From Cognatilysobacter terrigena (GTDB lineage Bacteria; Pseudomonadota; Gammaproteobacteria; Xanthomonadales; Xanthomonadaceae), in contig NZ_SELT01000006.1 of assembly GCF_004361065.1 (NCBI RefSeq), positions 48,994-112,993 on the forward strand: a DNA stretch of 64,000 bases, read 5' to 3'. The position numbers were made by a program, and so were the translations under genes. This document shows, in pieces, positions 54,163 through 62,543 of the stretch (its first letter is position 1; each line of letters begins with the position of its first letter). The notes beneath the pieces were generated by a model. The model had not been told where the DNA came from. It saw only the letters and a list, made by a program, of their open reading frames with translations, and made no database searches.

Positions 54163-54748
54163 GGTGCACGGTGTCTTGGATGCGGTGTTCAATGCGGCGG
54201 TCGGGGACGAACCACATCACGGCGACGGCGGCGTACATCGCCTGCGCCGCCCAGGTGTTGACGAAGGCCAGCGCGATGCCGGTCAGGTAGAACGCAACAG
54301 GTAGCACGGATTTCCAGCCCCACGGGTCGACCGCGCGCGACAGCGTCGAGTCGCGTCCGCTGGCGCGCATCAGCGACGCCTGGAACGGCAACCACGCGAT
54401 CGCCGCCATCAGCAGCATCACGCCGTAGACCGCGACGGGCGTGGCTGCGTCGTGGTGTTCGCCCATCCACGCGGTGGCGAAGGGGAACATCGACAACCAG
54501 AACAGCAGATGCAGGTTCGCCCAGAGCACCCGCCCATCGACACGCGTGGCCGCGTGCAGGAAATGACGGTGGTTGTTCCAGTAGATCCCGACGTAGATGA
54601 AGCTCAGCACGTAGCTCACGAACACGGGCAGCAGAGGCTGCAGGTCCGCGAGTTGATTGCCGTGGGGGGCGCGCAGCTCCAGCACCATGATGGTGATGAT
54701 GATGGCGAGCACGCCATCGCTGAACGCTTCGAGCCGCCCCTTGTTCAT
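54149..54748 (-). CDS. TMEM175-family (DUF1211) membrane protein
   Basis: Predicted ion channel of the bacterial TMEM175 family, which conducts K+ in characterised members. It has 199 residues from ATG 54746-54748. The family signature R-x2-AFSDGV (here [21 protein letters not shown]) is in the first helix. Five to six hydrophobic segments follow, with [15 protein letters not shown] and [15 protein letters not shown] typical of the family. It lies between dnaK and dnaJ, separated from dnaK by a terminator and overlapping dnaJ by 14 bases. This means dnaJ may be driven from this gene's promoter. Function in heat shock is not implied. Confidence 0.92.
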   Translation of the reverse strand: MNKGRLEAFSDGVLAIIITIMVLELRAPHGNQLADLQPLLPVFVSYVLSFIYVGIYWNNHRHFLHAATRVDGRVLWANLHLLFWLSMFPFATAWMGEHHDAATPVAVYGVMLLMAAIAWLPFQASLMRASGRDSTLSRAVDPWGWKSVLPVAFYLTGIALAFVNTWAAQAMYAAVAVMWFVPDRRIEHRIQDTVHHEQA

Positions 54749-54765
54749 CGCGATCCCCGTCGAAG

Positions 54766-54792
54766 CAAAAGCGCCGGTCGATGACCGGCGCC
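54766..54792 (-). terminator. Rho-independent terminator of dnaK
   Basis: A 9-bp perfect stem (GCGCCGGTC / GACCGGCGC) with a 3-base loop is followed on the minus strand by TTTT, 15 bases past the dnaK stop and before the TMEM175-like gene. Confidence 0.8.
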
Positions 54793-54805
54793 TCGCAACA
54801 CCATC

Positions 54806-56734
54806 TTACTTGGCGTCGTCGCCCTTCACTTCCGTGAATTCGGCATCGACGACATCGTCGTTGCGCGACCCACCGCCCGGATTGTCGCCCGACCCGCCCT
54901 GATCGCCACCGCCGGCGCCGGCCTGCGCGACGGCCAGCAGCGACTGCGCGGCCTCTTCCAGCGCACGACTCTTGGCCTCGATCTGGCCCTTGTCGTCGCC
55001 CTTCATCGCGGTCTCGAGGTCGGCGATCGCCGTTTCCGCGCGACCGATCGCGTCGCCCGGCACCTTCTCGCCGTGCTCCTTGATCGCGCCGCGGGTCATG
55101 TGGATCAGGCCATCGGCGTGGTTGCGCGCCTGCACGAGCTCCTGGAACTTCTTGTCCTCTTCGCGATTGGCCTCGGCGTCCTCGACCATCCGCTTGATCT
55201 CGTCCTCGGACAGGCCCGAGCCCGCCTTGATCTCGACCTTCTGCTCCTTGCCGGTCTTCTTGTCCTTGGCGGTGACGTGCACGATGCCGTTGGCGTCGAT
55301 GTCGAACGTGACTTCGACCTGCGGCATGCCGCGCGGCGCCGGCTCGATGCCGGTGAGGTCGAAGCGCGCCAGCGACTTGTTGTAACGGGCCTGGTCACGC
55401 TCACCCTGCAGCACGTGCACGGTGACGGCGGACTGGTTGTCTTCCGCGGTCGAGAAGGTCTGCGACGCCTTGGTCGGGATCGTGGTGTTCTTCTCGATGA
55501 TCTTGGTGAACACACCGCCCAGCGTCTCGATGCCGAGGCTCAGCGGGGTCACGTCGAGCAGCAGCACGTCCTTGACGTCGCCCTTGAGCACGCCGCCCTG
55601 CACGGCCGCGCCGATCGCGACGGCTTCGTCCGGGTTGACGTCCTTGCGCGGCTCCTTGCCGAAGAAATCGGCGACGGCCTGCTGCACCTTCGGCATGCGG
55701 GTCTGGCCACCGACGAGGATCACCTCGGTGATGTCGGACGCACGCAGGCCGGCGTCGTTGAGCGCGACGCGGCAGGGTTCGATCGTCTTCTTGACGAGGT
55801 CGTCGACCAGCGCTTCGAGCTTGGCACGCGTCAGCTTGATGTTGAGGTGCTTCGGGCCCGTCGCGTCGGCCGTCACGTACGGCAGGTTGACGTCGGTCTG
55901 CTGCGCGCTCGACAGCTCGATCTTCGCGCGCTCGGCCGCGTCCTTCAGGCGCTGCAGCGCCAGCGGATCCTTGCGCAGATCGATGCCCTGCTCGCGCTGG
56001 AACTCCTCGACGAGGTAGTCGATGACGCGCTTGTCGAAGTCTTCGCCGCCGAGGAACGTGTCGCCGTTGGTCGCGAGCACTTCGAACTGCTTTTCGCCGT
56101 CGACTTCCGCGATCTCGATGATCGACACGTCGAACGTACCGCCGCCGAGGTCGTACACGGCGATCTTGCGGTCGGCGCCCGACTTGTCGAGGCCGTACGC
56201 GAGTGCGGCGGCCGTCGGCTCGTTGATGATGCGCTTGACGTCGAGACCCGCGATGCGACCGGCGTCCTTGGTGGCCTGGCGCTGCGAGTCGTTGAAGTAC
56301 GCGGGCACCGTGATGACGGCTTCGGTGACGGTTTCGCCGAGGTAGGCTTCGGCCGTCTTCTTCATCTTCGCCAGGACCTCGGCCGAGATCTGCTGCGGCG
56401 CCATCTTCTTGCCGTCCGCCGTCTCGACCCAGGCATCGCCGTTCTCGTGCTGGGTAATCTTGTACGGGACCAAGCCGATGTCCTTCTGGACCTCGGCGTC
56501 GGTGAACTTGCGGCCGATGAGGCGCTTCACCGCGTAGAAGGTGTTCTTCGGATTCGTCACCGCCTGGCGCTTGGCCGAGGCGCCGACGAGGACTTCGCCA
56601 TCCTTCGTGTACGCCACGATCGACGGCGTGGTGCGATCACCCTCCGCGTTCTCGATGACGCGCACCTTCGTGCCTTCCATGACCGCGACGCACGAGTTGG
56701 TCGTGCCGAGGTCGATACCGATGATCTTGCCCAT
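54806..56734 (-). CDS. dnaK: Chaperone DnaK (Hsp70)
   Basis: ATP-driven Hsp70. It has 642 residues from ATG 56732-56734 ([19 protein letters not shown]). The nucleotide-binding domain has [15 protein letters not shown] and [13 protein letters not shown]. The hinge region is [17 protein letters not shown]. The substrate-binding domain and the helical lid follow, ending [16 protein letters not shown], the EEVD-like bacterial tail. A Gly-rich stretch ([19 protein letters not shown]) precedes the tail. The order hrcA-grpE-dnaK is standard. Very strong codon bias is visible, as expected for an abundant protein. Confidence 0.99.
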   Translation of the reverse strand: MGKIIGIDLGTTNSCVAVMEGTKVRVIENAEGDRTTPSIVAYTKDGEVLVGASAKRQAVTNPKNTFYAVKRLIGRKFTDAEVQKDIGLVPYKITQHENGDAWVETADGKKMAPQQISAEVLAKMKKTAEAYLGETVTEAVITVPAYFNDSQRQATKDAGRIAGLDVKRIINEPTAAALAYGLDKSGADRKIAVYDLGGGTFDVSIIEIAEVDGEKQFEVLATNGDTFLGGEDFDKRVIDYLVEEFQREQGIDLRKDPLALQRLKDAAERAKIELSSAQQTDVNLPYVTADATGPKHLNIKLTRAKLEALVDDLVKKTIEPCRVALNDAGLRASDITEVILVGGQTRMPKVQQAVADFFGKEPRKDVNPDEAVAIGAAVQGGVLKGDVKDVLLLDVTPLSLGIETLGGVFTKIIEKNTTIPTKASQTFSTAEDNQSAVTVHVLQGERDQARYNKSLARFDLTGIEPAPRGMPQVEVTFDIDANGIVHVTAKDKKTGKEQKVEIKAGSGLSEDEIKRMVEDAEANREEDKKFQELVQARNHADGLIHMTRGAIKEHGEKVPGDAIGRAETAIADLETAMKGDDKGQIEAKSRALEEAAQSLLAVAQAGAGGGDQGGSGDNPGGGSRNDDVVDAEFTEVKGDDAK

Positions 56735-56827
56735 GGGTTGCTCCTGCGAATTCGAATGTCGGGGGCGCGGTGCGCCGATAAGCCGTATCTATGGACCGCC
56801 GGCGCCGGTTCAAGGCGCCATCGGCGA

Positions 56828-57373
56828 TCAGGACTGCGCGACGACCACCAGCGCGGGCCGCAGCAGCCGGTCGTTCAGCAGCCAGCCCTTCTGGTAGACC
56901 TGCACGACGTGGTTGTCCGGGGTCTCGCCGCCCGGAACCATGCTCATCGCCTGGTGATGCTCCGGATTGAACGGCTGGCCCTTGGGGTCGACCGGCACGA
57001 GGCCGTTGTCCGACGCCACCTTCAGCAGCTGACGCAGCGTCAGCTCCATGCCCTCGCGCAGCGCGCCGGCGTTATCCCCGGCCTGGCCGAGGCCCGCCTC
57101 GAGGCTGTCGATCACTGGCAGCAGGTCGCCGAGCAGGCGCTCGTTCGCGAACTTGCGTGCGGTGTCGATATCGCGCGCCACGCGGCGGCGCTGGTTCTCG
57201 AGGTCCGCGCGCTCGCGCAGGACGTCTTCGCGCAGCTGCGCAAGCTCGGCGGTCGCCGTATCCAGCTGGCCCTGAAGCGCAGCGCAGCAGTCCTTCACGG
57301 CGCCATCGCCCGATGCGGCTTCAGCGCCGGGTGGCATGGTCTGTTCGGTGGTCATCGCAGGCGGGGTCTCCAT
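56828..57373 (-). CDS. grpE: Nucleotide exchange factor GrpE
   Basis: Releases ADP from DnaK. It has 181 residues from ATG 57371-57373; MTTEQ six codons later is another possible start. A long N-terminal helix (about 32-85) includes [17 protein letters not shown]. The four-helix bundle is followed by the C-terminal beta wing with [13 protein letters not shown] and [23 protein letters not shown]. Two adjacent Cys (DCCAAL) in the N-terminal part are unusual. It follows hrcA by 54 bases and precedes dnaK by 93 bases; all three are likely co-transcribed. Confidence 0.97.
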   Translation of the reverse strand: METPPAMTTEQTMPPGAEAASGDGAVKDCCAALQGQLDTATAELAQLREDVLRERADLENQRRRVARDIDTARKFANERLLGDLLPVIDSLEAGLGQAGDNAGALREGMELTLRQLLKVASDNGLVPVDPKGQPFNPEHHQAMSMVPGGETPDNHVVQVYQKGWLLNDRLLRPALVVVAQS

Positions 57374-57427
57374 CGCGCAGGTCGCGCGCCGGGGCCTGCT
57401 ATGGGGCCGGACGCTGCCGATTCAAGG

Positions 57428-58483
57428 TCAGACGCCGCGATCGCCCGTGTTCAATGCATCGCCGAGGATGTCGGCGGCCGCCTGCACCACCGGAATCACC
57501 CGGTCGTAGGCCATCCGCGTCGGACCGATCACACCCAGCACCCCGAGGACGCGCCCACCCGACGTATACGGCGCCGTCACCAGCGACACGCCGTCGAGCG
57601 GCGCAAGCCCCGTCTCCTCGCCGATGAAGATGCGGACGCCCGGTGCCTGCGCGGTGCGTTCGAGCAGCTGGAGGATCTCGCGCTTGCGCGAAAACGCGTC
57701 GAACAGTTCGCGAAGTCGCTCGACGTCCGCGAGTTCCTGCACGCCCATCAAACGCGTCTGCCCGGCGACGAGCATGTCCTCGTCGGCCGGCGCGAGCGCC
57801 TGCTCGGCCAGCTCGATCGAGCGCCCCATCAACCGATGCAGTTCGTCCTGCGCGGTGCGCATCTCGTGCAGCAGCACGGTGCGGATGTCCGCCAGCGGGC
57901 GCCCGGCGAAATGCTGGTTGAGGTAGTTGGCGACGCGTTCGAGTTCGCCGCCTTCGAAGGGCCGACGCGCCTGGATGATGCGGTTCTGCACATCGCCGTC
58001 CGCGAACACGACGATCGCGAGCACGCGCTGCTCGTCCATCGGCACGAATTCGATGCGACGAAACGCGAACTGTTCGCGGCCCGGCACGCTGACGACGCCG
58101 ACGAAGTGCGTCATCGCCGAGAGCAGTTCGGTCGCGCTGCCGAGCAACGCCTGCGTACCGGAGCCCGTCGGCAGCTCGCCGCGCAGGCGTGCAAGTTCGC
58201 CGTCCGGCAGCGGGCTCACCTGCAGCAGCGAGTCGACGAACAGTCGATAGCCCTGCGCCGTCGGGATTCGCCCGGCCGACGTATGCGGCGCGCTCAGCAG
58301 GCCCGCCTCTTCGAGATCCGCGAGGATGTTGCGGATGGTCGCCGCGCTGACGTCCAGCCCCGCGTGGCGCGCCAGCGTCTGCGAGCCGATCGGTTCTCCG
58401 CTGTGGATGTAGCGCGCGATCAGCGCCCGCAGCAGCTGGCGCGCACGGGGATCCTGGGCGGGGTCGAGGGGACGGCGACTCAT
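57428..58483 (-). CDS. hrcA: Heat-inducible transcription repressor HrcA
   Basis: Repressor of heat-shock genes that binds the CIRCE inverted repeat. It has 351 residues from ATG 58481-58483. The N-terminal winged helix reads LLRALIARYIHSGEPIGSQTLA and SAATIRNILADLEEAGLL, with TSAGRIPTAQGYRLFVD after it. The GAF-like dimer domain includes NYLNQHFAGRPLADIRT. I find no copy of the CIRCE half-sites (TTAGCACTC / GAGTGCTAA) upstream of hrcA, grpE or dnaK, so its local target is unclear. It is divergent from recN across 84 bases. Confidence 0.96.
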   Translation of the reverse strand: MSRRPLDPAQDPRARQLLRALIARYIHSGEPIGSQTLARHAGLDVSAATIRNILADLEEAGLLSAPHTSAGRIPTAQGYRLFVDSLLQVSPLPDGELARLRGELPTGSGTQALLGSATELLSAMTHFVGVVSVPGREQFAFRRIEFVPMDEQRVLAIVVFADGDVQNRIIQARRPFEGGELERVANYLNQHFAGRPLADIRTVLLHEMRTAQDELHRLMGRSIELAEQALAPADEDMLVAGQTRLMGVQELADVERLRELFDAFSRKREILQLLERTAQAPGVRIFIGEETGLAPLDGVSLVTAPYTSGGRVLGVLGVIGPTRMAYDRVIPVVQAAADILGDALNTGDRGV

Positions 58484-58567
58484 GGCGGACCTATAAGCTG
58501 CGGGACGGGTGCGTGCAAGCCGTGTCGTCGCTTCGCGTGCGACGCCCGCCCGGGCACAATTCGCGCC

Positions 58568-60244
58568 ATGCTGACCCAACTCTCGCTGAAGCAGTTCGCC
58601 GTCGTCACGGGGGCCGAACTCGAATTCGGTCCCGGCCTCACCGTGATTTCCGGCGAGACCGGCGCCGGCAAGTCGCTTCTCGTCGATGCCCTGGGCCTCC
58701 TGTCGGGCCTGCGCGCCGACAGCGGCGTCGTCCGCCACGGCGCCGAGCGCGCCGAGCTGTCGGCCGGCTTCGACCTCGCCGACGCCCCGGCCGCGCGCGA
58801 CTGGCTGCGCGAGAACGAGCTCGACGACGAGGACGACGCGGGCGCCTGTCGCATCCGCCGCGTCATCCGCGCCGACGGCGGCTCGAAGGCGTGGATCAAC
58901 GGACGCCCCGCCACCATCGCGCAGCTCGTCGAGTTGTCGGGTCATCTCGTCGAGATCCACGGCCAGCACGAGCACCAAGCCCTTCTCTCGCGGACCAGCC
59001 AGCTCGCTCTGTTGGACGCGTTCGGCCGCACCGACGCCGAACTCGCGGCCGTCGCGACCGCGGCGGCGGCGTGGAGCGAACTGCTGCGCGAGCGCGAGCG
59101 CCTGTCCGCGCAGGGCGACGTCTCCGATCGCATCGACTGGCTGCAGCACCAGCTCGACGAACTCGAACGCGAGGACCTCGAGCCCGACAGCCTGGAAAAG
59201 CTGCAGGCGGACCACCGGCGTTTCGGTCACGCGACCGCGTTGATCGCAGCGTGCGACACCGCGTTCGCGCGCCTCGGCGGTGAGGACGGCCCGTCGATCT
59301 CGCGCGTGCTCGGCCAGGTGCGCGGCGAGCTCGCGCGTGCGACCGAGCACGAGCCGCGCCTCGCCGAAGTGGACGGCATGCTCGATCTCGCGACGATCCA
59401 GATCGATGAAGCCATCGCCGCGCTCGACCGCGTGCGCAGCGATCTCGACATCGACCCGGACACGTTCGAGCGTCTCGAACGCCGCCTCGGTCGCGTGCAC
59501 GAACTCGCACGCAAACACCGCGGTCCCGCCGAGCAGCTCGCCGCGCGACGCGATGGGGTGCGTGAGGAAGTCGACGCATTGCGCGGCGCGGGCGAACGAC
59601 TCGTCAAGCTCGACGACGAGATCGCACGCGCACGCGACACGTGGCGTGCGGCTGCCGCACGACTCACGGATGCCCGCACGAAAGCGGCTCGCGAGCTGTC
59701 GTCCGCGACCACCGCGCTCATGGCCGAACTCGGCATGGGCGGCGGTACGTTCGAGGTCGCGTTCGAATCCTCCCCCGCGGATCGCCCGGACCCGCACGGC
59801 GCCGAACGCATCGAATTTATGGTCAGCGCGAACCCGGGCCAGCCGACGCGCGCGCTACGCAAGGTCGCGTCGGGCGGCGAACTCGCGCGTATCTCGCTGG
59901 CGATCGAAGTCGCGTCGCTCGGCATGGATGCGGTGCCGACCATGATCTTCGACGAAGTCGATACCGGCATCGGCGGTGCGGTCGCGCATATCGTCGGCCA
60001 GAAGCTGCGCGCGCTCGGCGATCATCGACAGGTGCTGTGCGTGACCCATCTGCCGCAGGTCGCAGCGCAAGGGCATTCGCATTACCGCGTCATGAAGTCG
60101 AAGAGCGACGGCGTGACGCAGAGCGAAGTGCGATCGCTGTCGGCGAAAGAGCGCGAAGAGGAACTCGCGCGCATGCTCGGCGGCGTGGAACTCACCAAGG
60201 AAGCTCGCGCCGCGGCCAAGCGTTTGCTGCAGGACGTCGACTGA
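58568..60244 (+). CDS. recN: DNA repair protein RecN
   Basis: SMC-like ATPase for double-strand break repair. It has 558 residues from ATG 58568, near E. coli RecN (553). Walker A GETGAGKS is at 29-36. The Q-loop region IHGQHEHQALLS follows, then a coiled-coil stretch (about 160-360, ERLEELEREDLE-type heptads). The ABC signature is RKVASGGELARISLAIE and Walker B is TMIFDEVDTGIGG; the D-loop region has CVTHLPQVAAQGHSHY. No LexA box could be recognised in the 84-base divergent region with hrcA, though I looked only by eye. Confidence 0.97.
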   Translation: MLTQLSLKQFAVVTGAELEFGPGLTVISGETGAGKSLLVDALGLLSGLRADSGVVRHGAERAELSAGFDLADAPAARDWLRENELDDEDDAGACRIRRVIRADGGSKAWINGRPATIAQLVELSGHLVEIHGQHEHQALLSRTSQLALLDAFGRTDAELAAVATAAAAWSELLRERERLSAQGDVSDRIDWLQHQLDELEREDLEPDSLEKLQADHRRFGHATALIAACDTAFARLGGEDGPSISRVLGQVRGELARATEHEPRLAEVDGMLDLATIQIDEAIAALDRVRSDLDIDPDTFERLERRLGRVHELARKHRGPAEQLAARRDGVREEVDALRGAGERLVKLDDEIARARDTWRAAAARLTDARTKAARELSSATTALMAELGMGGGTFEVAFESSPADRPDPHGAERIEFMVSANPGQPTRALRKVASGGELARISLAIEVASLGMDAVPTMIFDEVDTGIGGAVAHIVGQKLRALGDHRQVLCVTHLPQVAAQGHSHYRVMKSKSDGVTQSEVRSLSAKEREEELARMLGGVELTKEARAAAKRLLQDVD

Positions 60245-60322
60245 CGACGCGATCGCGTCGCCACTGAGTGAGATCAATTCGCTAGAAGCGTCGCCACGGA
60301 CTGCGGCGATGCGGGCTGCGCG

Positions 60323-60730
60323 TCAGCCCTTCTTCTTGCGGCGCACGTACAGCACGAGCGAGTGCGCCTCGATCTCGTAACCGTGTTGCGCCGCTATCTT
60401 CTGCTGCAGCGCTTCGATCTCGGCGCTCTCGAACTCGATGATCTTGCCCGTGTCGACGTCCACCATGTGGTCGTGGTGGTCGCCGCGATCGAGTTCATAA
60501 ACCGACTGCCCGGACTCGAAGTGGTGCTTGAGCACGAGCCCGGCGGCTTCGAACTGGGTGAGCACGCGGTAGACGGTCGCGAGGCCGATGTCCTCGCCGT
60601 CGTCGAGCAGGCGGCGGTAGATGTCCTCGGCGGTCATGTGCCGCACCTGCGTCTTCTCGAGCACGTCGAGAATGCGGAGTCGCGGGTGGGTGACCTTCAG
60701 GCCGACGTTGCGCAGGTCTTGCGATTCCAT
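60323..60730 (-). CDS. fur: Ferric uptake regulator Fur
   Basis: Iron-dependent repressor. It has 135 residues from ATG 60728-60730 (MESQDLRNVGLKVTHPRL). The winged helix has TAEDIYRRLLDDGEDIGLATVYRVLTQFEAAGL. Metal sites are GDHHDHMVDVD and the C-terminal His/Glu residues. No CxxC structural zinc motif is present: after DHHDH the sequence is MVDVDTGKIIEF. That resembles the Pseudomonas and Xanthomonas Fur type rather than E. coli. The tail is Lys-rich (RRKKKG). It is divergent from bamE, a pairing also described in Xanthomonas as fur-omlA with facing promoters. Confidence 0.97.
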   Translation of the reverse strand: MESQDLRNVGLKVTHPRLRILDVLEKTQVRHMTAEDIYRRLLDDGEDIGLATVYRVLTQFEAAGLVLKHHFESGQSVYELDRGDHHDHMVDVDTGKIIEFESAEIEALQQKIAAQHGYEIEAHSLVLYVRRKKKG

Positions 60731-60891
60731 CGAAGCTCCGGGGCGGCCACGCACCGTGCGCGGCCCGACGGGATCGCCTCGCCGCACGTTCAACCGGAGC
60801 TGACGCGACGTGCTGCGCGGGGTGCGGCAGGCGGGCGGCAGTGTATCATCCGCCGGTCCCACGACCCTCGTCGTGTCGAGTGTTCGAGCCC

Positions 60892-61296
60892 ATGCGAAAG
60901 CTGCTTCCCGTCCTCGTCGCCGCCCTTCTTACTGCGGGTTGCGGCATCGTCTATCACCAGCCGGTCTACCAGGGCAGCCTGCTCGAGAAGTCGGCGGTGG
61001 ATCAGCTGCAGGCGGGCATGGACAAGCAGCAGGTCATCCTCCTGCTCGGCTCGCCGTCGGTCTCCGACCCGTTCCATCAGGATCGTTGGGACTACACAGC
61101 GACGCAGCGCACGGGTCGCACCGGCCATGTCGAGAAGAAGAACCTCACGCTGTACTTCGACGGCGACAAGCTCGCCCGCTGGGAAGGCGACTACTTTCCC
61201 GAGCAGGACGAACAGCTCGCGCGCGAGACTGTGCGCCAGTTCGGTCCGAACCTCGCGAAGGACAAGGACAAGAAGAAGCGTCGCGGCGGCGGCTGA
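60892..61296 (+). CDS. bamE: Outer-membrane assembly lipoprotein BamE (OmlA/SmpA)
   Basis: Lipoprotein of the BAM complex that inserts beta-barrel proteins in the outer membrane. It has 134 residues from ATG 60892 (MRKLLPVLVAALLTAGC), with the lipobox TAGC and lipidated Cys17. The core reads VYQGSLLEKSAVDQLQAGMDKQQVILLLGSPSVSDPFHQDRWDY, where LLGSPSVSDPF-x2-DRWDY is the BamE signature. A highly basic tail (KDKDKKKRRGGG) is present, longer than in E. coli (113 residues). The gene shares its upstream region with fur; a TGTATCAT element just before it may be its -10. Confidence 0.95.
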   Translation: MRKLLPVLVAALLTAGCGIVYHQPVYQGSLLEKSAVDQLQAGMDKQQVILLLGSPSVSDPFHQDRWDYTATQRTGRTGHVEKKNLTLYFDGDKLARWEGDYFPEQDEQLARETVRQFGPNLAKDKDKKKRRGGG

Positions 61297-61305
61297 TCGC
61301 CGTCG

Positions 61306-61557
61306 TCAGCGCGCGTTGCGCTGGGCCCTGCGCCGGCGCGCGTCCTTCGGGTCCGCGATGAGCGGACGCAATATCTCGATGCGATCTCCGGCGACGAGCA
61401 CGCGCTCGCGCGTCGACCGTTCGCCGAACACGGCGACGTCCCTCGCTTCCCACCCGCTGAGCGCCAGCGCACTTGCGACCGTCGCGCCGTCCGGAAGATC
61501 CAGCCACAGCGATTCGTGACGATGCGGCCACGCCCGCACGAGCTCGACGCGGATCAT
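61306..61557 (-). CDS. rnfH: RnfH-family ubiquitin-like protein
   Basis: Small beta-grasp protein of 83 residues from ATG 61555-61557, homologous to E. coli RatB/RnfH. Typical start [21 protein letters not shown], then ALALSGW and [26 protein letters not shown], the family signature DRVEIYRPL (here DRIEILRPL). The basic tail [13 protein letters not shown] is also usual. It overlaps the ratA stop by 4 bases. Function is not settled, and it is convergent with bamE across 9 bases. Confidence 0.95.
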   Translation of the reverse strand: MIRVELVRAWPHRHESLWLDLPDGATVASALALSGWEARDVAVFGERSTRERVLVAGDRIEILRPLIADPKDARRRRAQRNAR

Positions 61558-61985
61558 GCGTCGCCGCGATCGGCAGCGCGCACGAAGTCGTCGACCATGC
61601 GGTCGGCCAGTCCCTGGAAGCCCAGCGCGAACGCGCCGGAGAGCAGTTTCACCGCGGGCTCGAACTCGAGCGTCAACGTCACGCGGCAGGCGCACTCGTC
61701 GAGCGCATGGAATTCCCAGCGCCCTTTCAGCCGGCGGAACGGACCCTCGACCAGTTGCAGGTCGATGTGGTGCGGCGGTGCCAGCGTGTTGTCCGTGACG
61801 AACCAGGTGCGAAAGGCGCCGACGCGCAGGTCCAGCCGCGCCTTCATGCGATCCGGCGTCTCCTCGACCACGGTCGCGCCGTCGCACCAGTCGAAACGCT
61901 CGGGATAGGCGCGGACGTCGTTGACGAGCCCGAACATGCGGGCGGCGGAATGCTCGACGAGCGCCGTGCGGCGGATGGTGGGCAT
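61554..61985 (-). CDS. ratA: RatA-type START/polyketide-cyclase-like protein
   Basis: Protein of 143 residues from ATG 61983-61985, in the START-like SRPBCC fold. The E. coli homologue RatA was described as inhibiting 70S ribosome assembly; eukaryotic relatives are Coq10, which binds ubiquinone. The latter role is at least as likely. Features are [51 protein letters not shown] and a C-terminal amphipathic helix [16 protein letters not shown]. It is upstream of rnfH and divergent from smpB, the usual layout in gammaproteobacteria. Confidence 0.96.
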   Translation of the reverse strand: MPTIRRTALVEHSAARMFGLVNDVRAYPERFDWCDGATVVEETPDRMKARLDLRVGAFRTWFVTDNTLAPPHHIDLQLVEGPFRRLKGRWEFHALDECACRVTLTLEFEPAVKLLSGAFALGFQGLADRMVDDFVRAADRGDA

Positions 61986-62033
61986 CTGCGGTCCTTCTCG
62001 CCGGGCCGCCCCGCGATCGGGGACAATGGCGCG

Positions 62034-62543
62034 ATGAGCAAGAATTCGAAGGGAAAGGCCGGCAAGGATAAGTCAATGGCCGCCGGCGGCACGATCGCGC
62101 TGAACAAGCGTGCGCGCCATGAGTACCACCTGGAGCACCGCATCGAAGCCGGCCTCGCGCTGCAGGGCTGGGAGCTGAAGGCCATTCGCGCCGGCCGCGC
62201 GAACATCGGCGAGGCCTACGCGATCATCCGCAACGGCGAGATGTTCCTGTTCAACGCGCAGATCACCCCGCTGATCTCGGCGTCGACGCACGTCATCCCC
62301 GAGGAGCGCCGCACCCGCAAGCTGCTCATGCACCGCAACGAGATCGACTCGATGATCGGCCGCATGCAGCGCGAGGGATACACCGTCGTGCCGACCGCGC
62401 TCTACTGGAAGGGCAACAAGGTGAAGGCCGAAGTCGCGCTCGCCAAAGGCAAGAAGGAACACGACAAGCGCGACACCGCCAAGGAACGCGACTGGCAGCG
62501 CGAGAAGCAACGCGCGATGCGCGCGCACAATCGCGACGCTTAA
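62034..62543 (+). CDS. smpB: tmRNA-binding protein SmpB
   Basis: Brings tmRNA to stalled ribosomes for trans-translation. It has 169 residues from ATG 62034. The OB-fold core reads [43 protein letters not shown]. The [26 protein letters not shown] stretch is conserved. The C-terminal tail is Lys/Arg-rich ([23 protein letters not shown]), which reads into the mRNA path. The N-terminal 20 residues form a basic extension ([12 protein letters not shown]). The stop codon overlaps the end of the convergent sensor kinase gene by 4 bases. The tmRNA gene is not visible in this window. Confidence 0.98.
   Translation: MSKNSKGKAGKDKSMAAGGTIALNKRARHEYHLEHRIEAGLALQGWELKAIRAGRANIGEAYAIIRNGEMFLFNAQITPLISASTHVIPEERRTRKLLMHRNEIDSMIGRMQREGYTVVPTALYWKGNKVKAEVALAKGKKEHDKRDTAKERDWQREKQRAMRAHNRDA

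Noticed and set aside
55073..60244. Open frame of 1723 codons on the plus strand running through dnaK, grpE and hrcA into recN.
   Set aside because: Only the last 559 codons are recN. The rest is antisense to three well-recognised genes and has the skewed, low-complexity composition produced by high-GC codon use.
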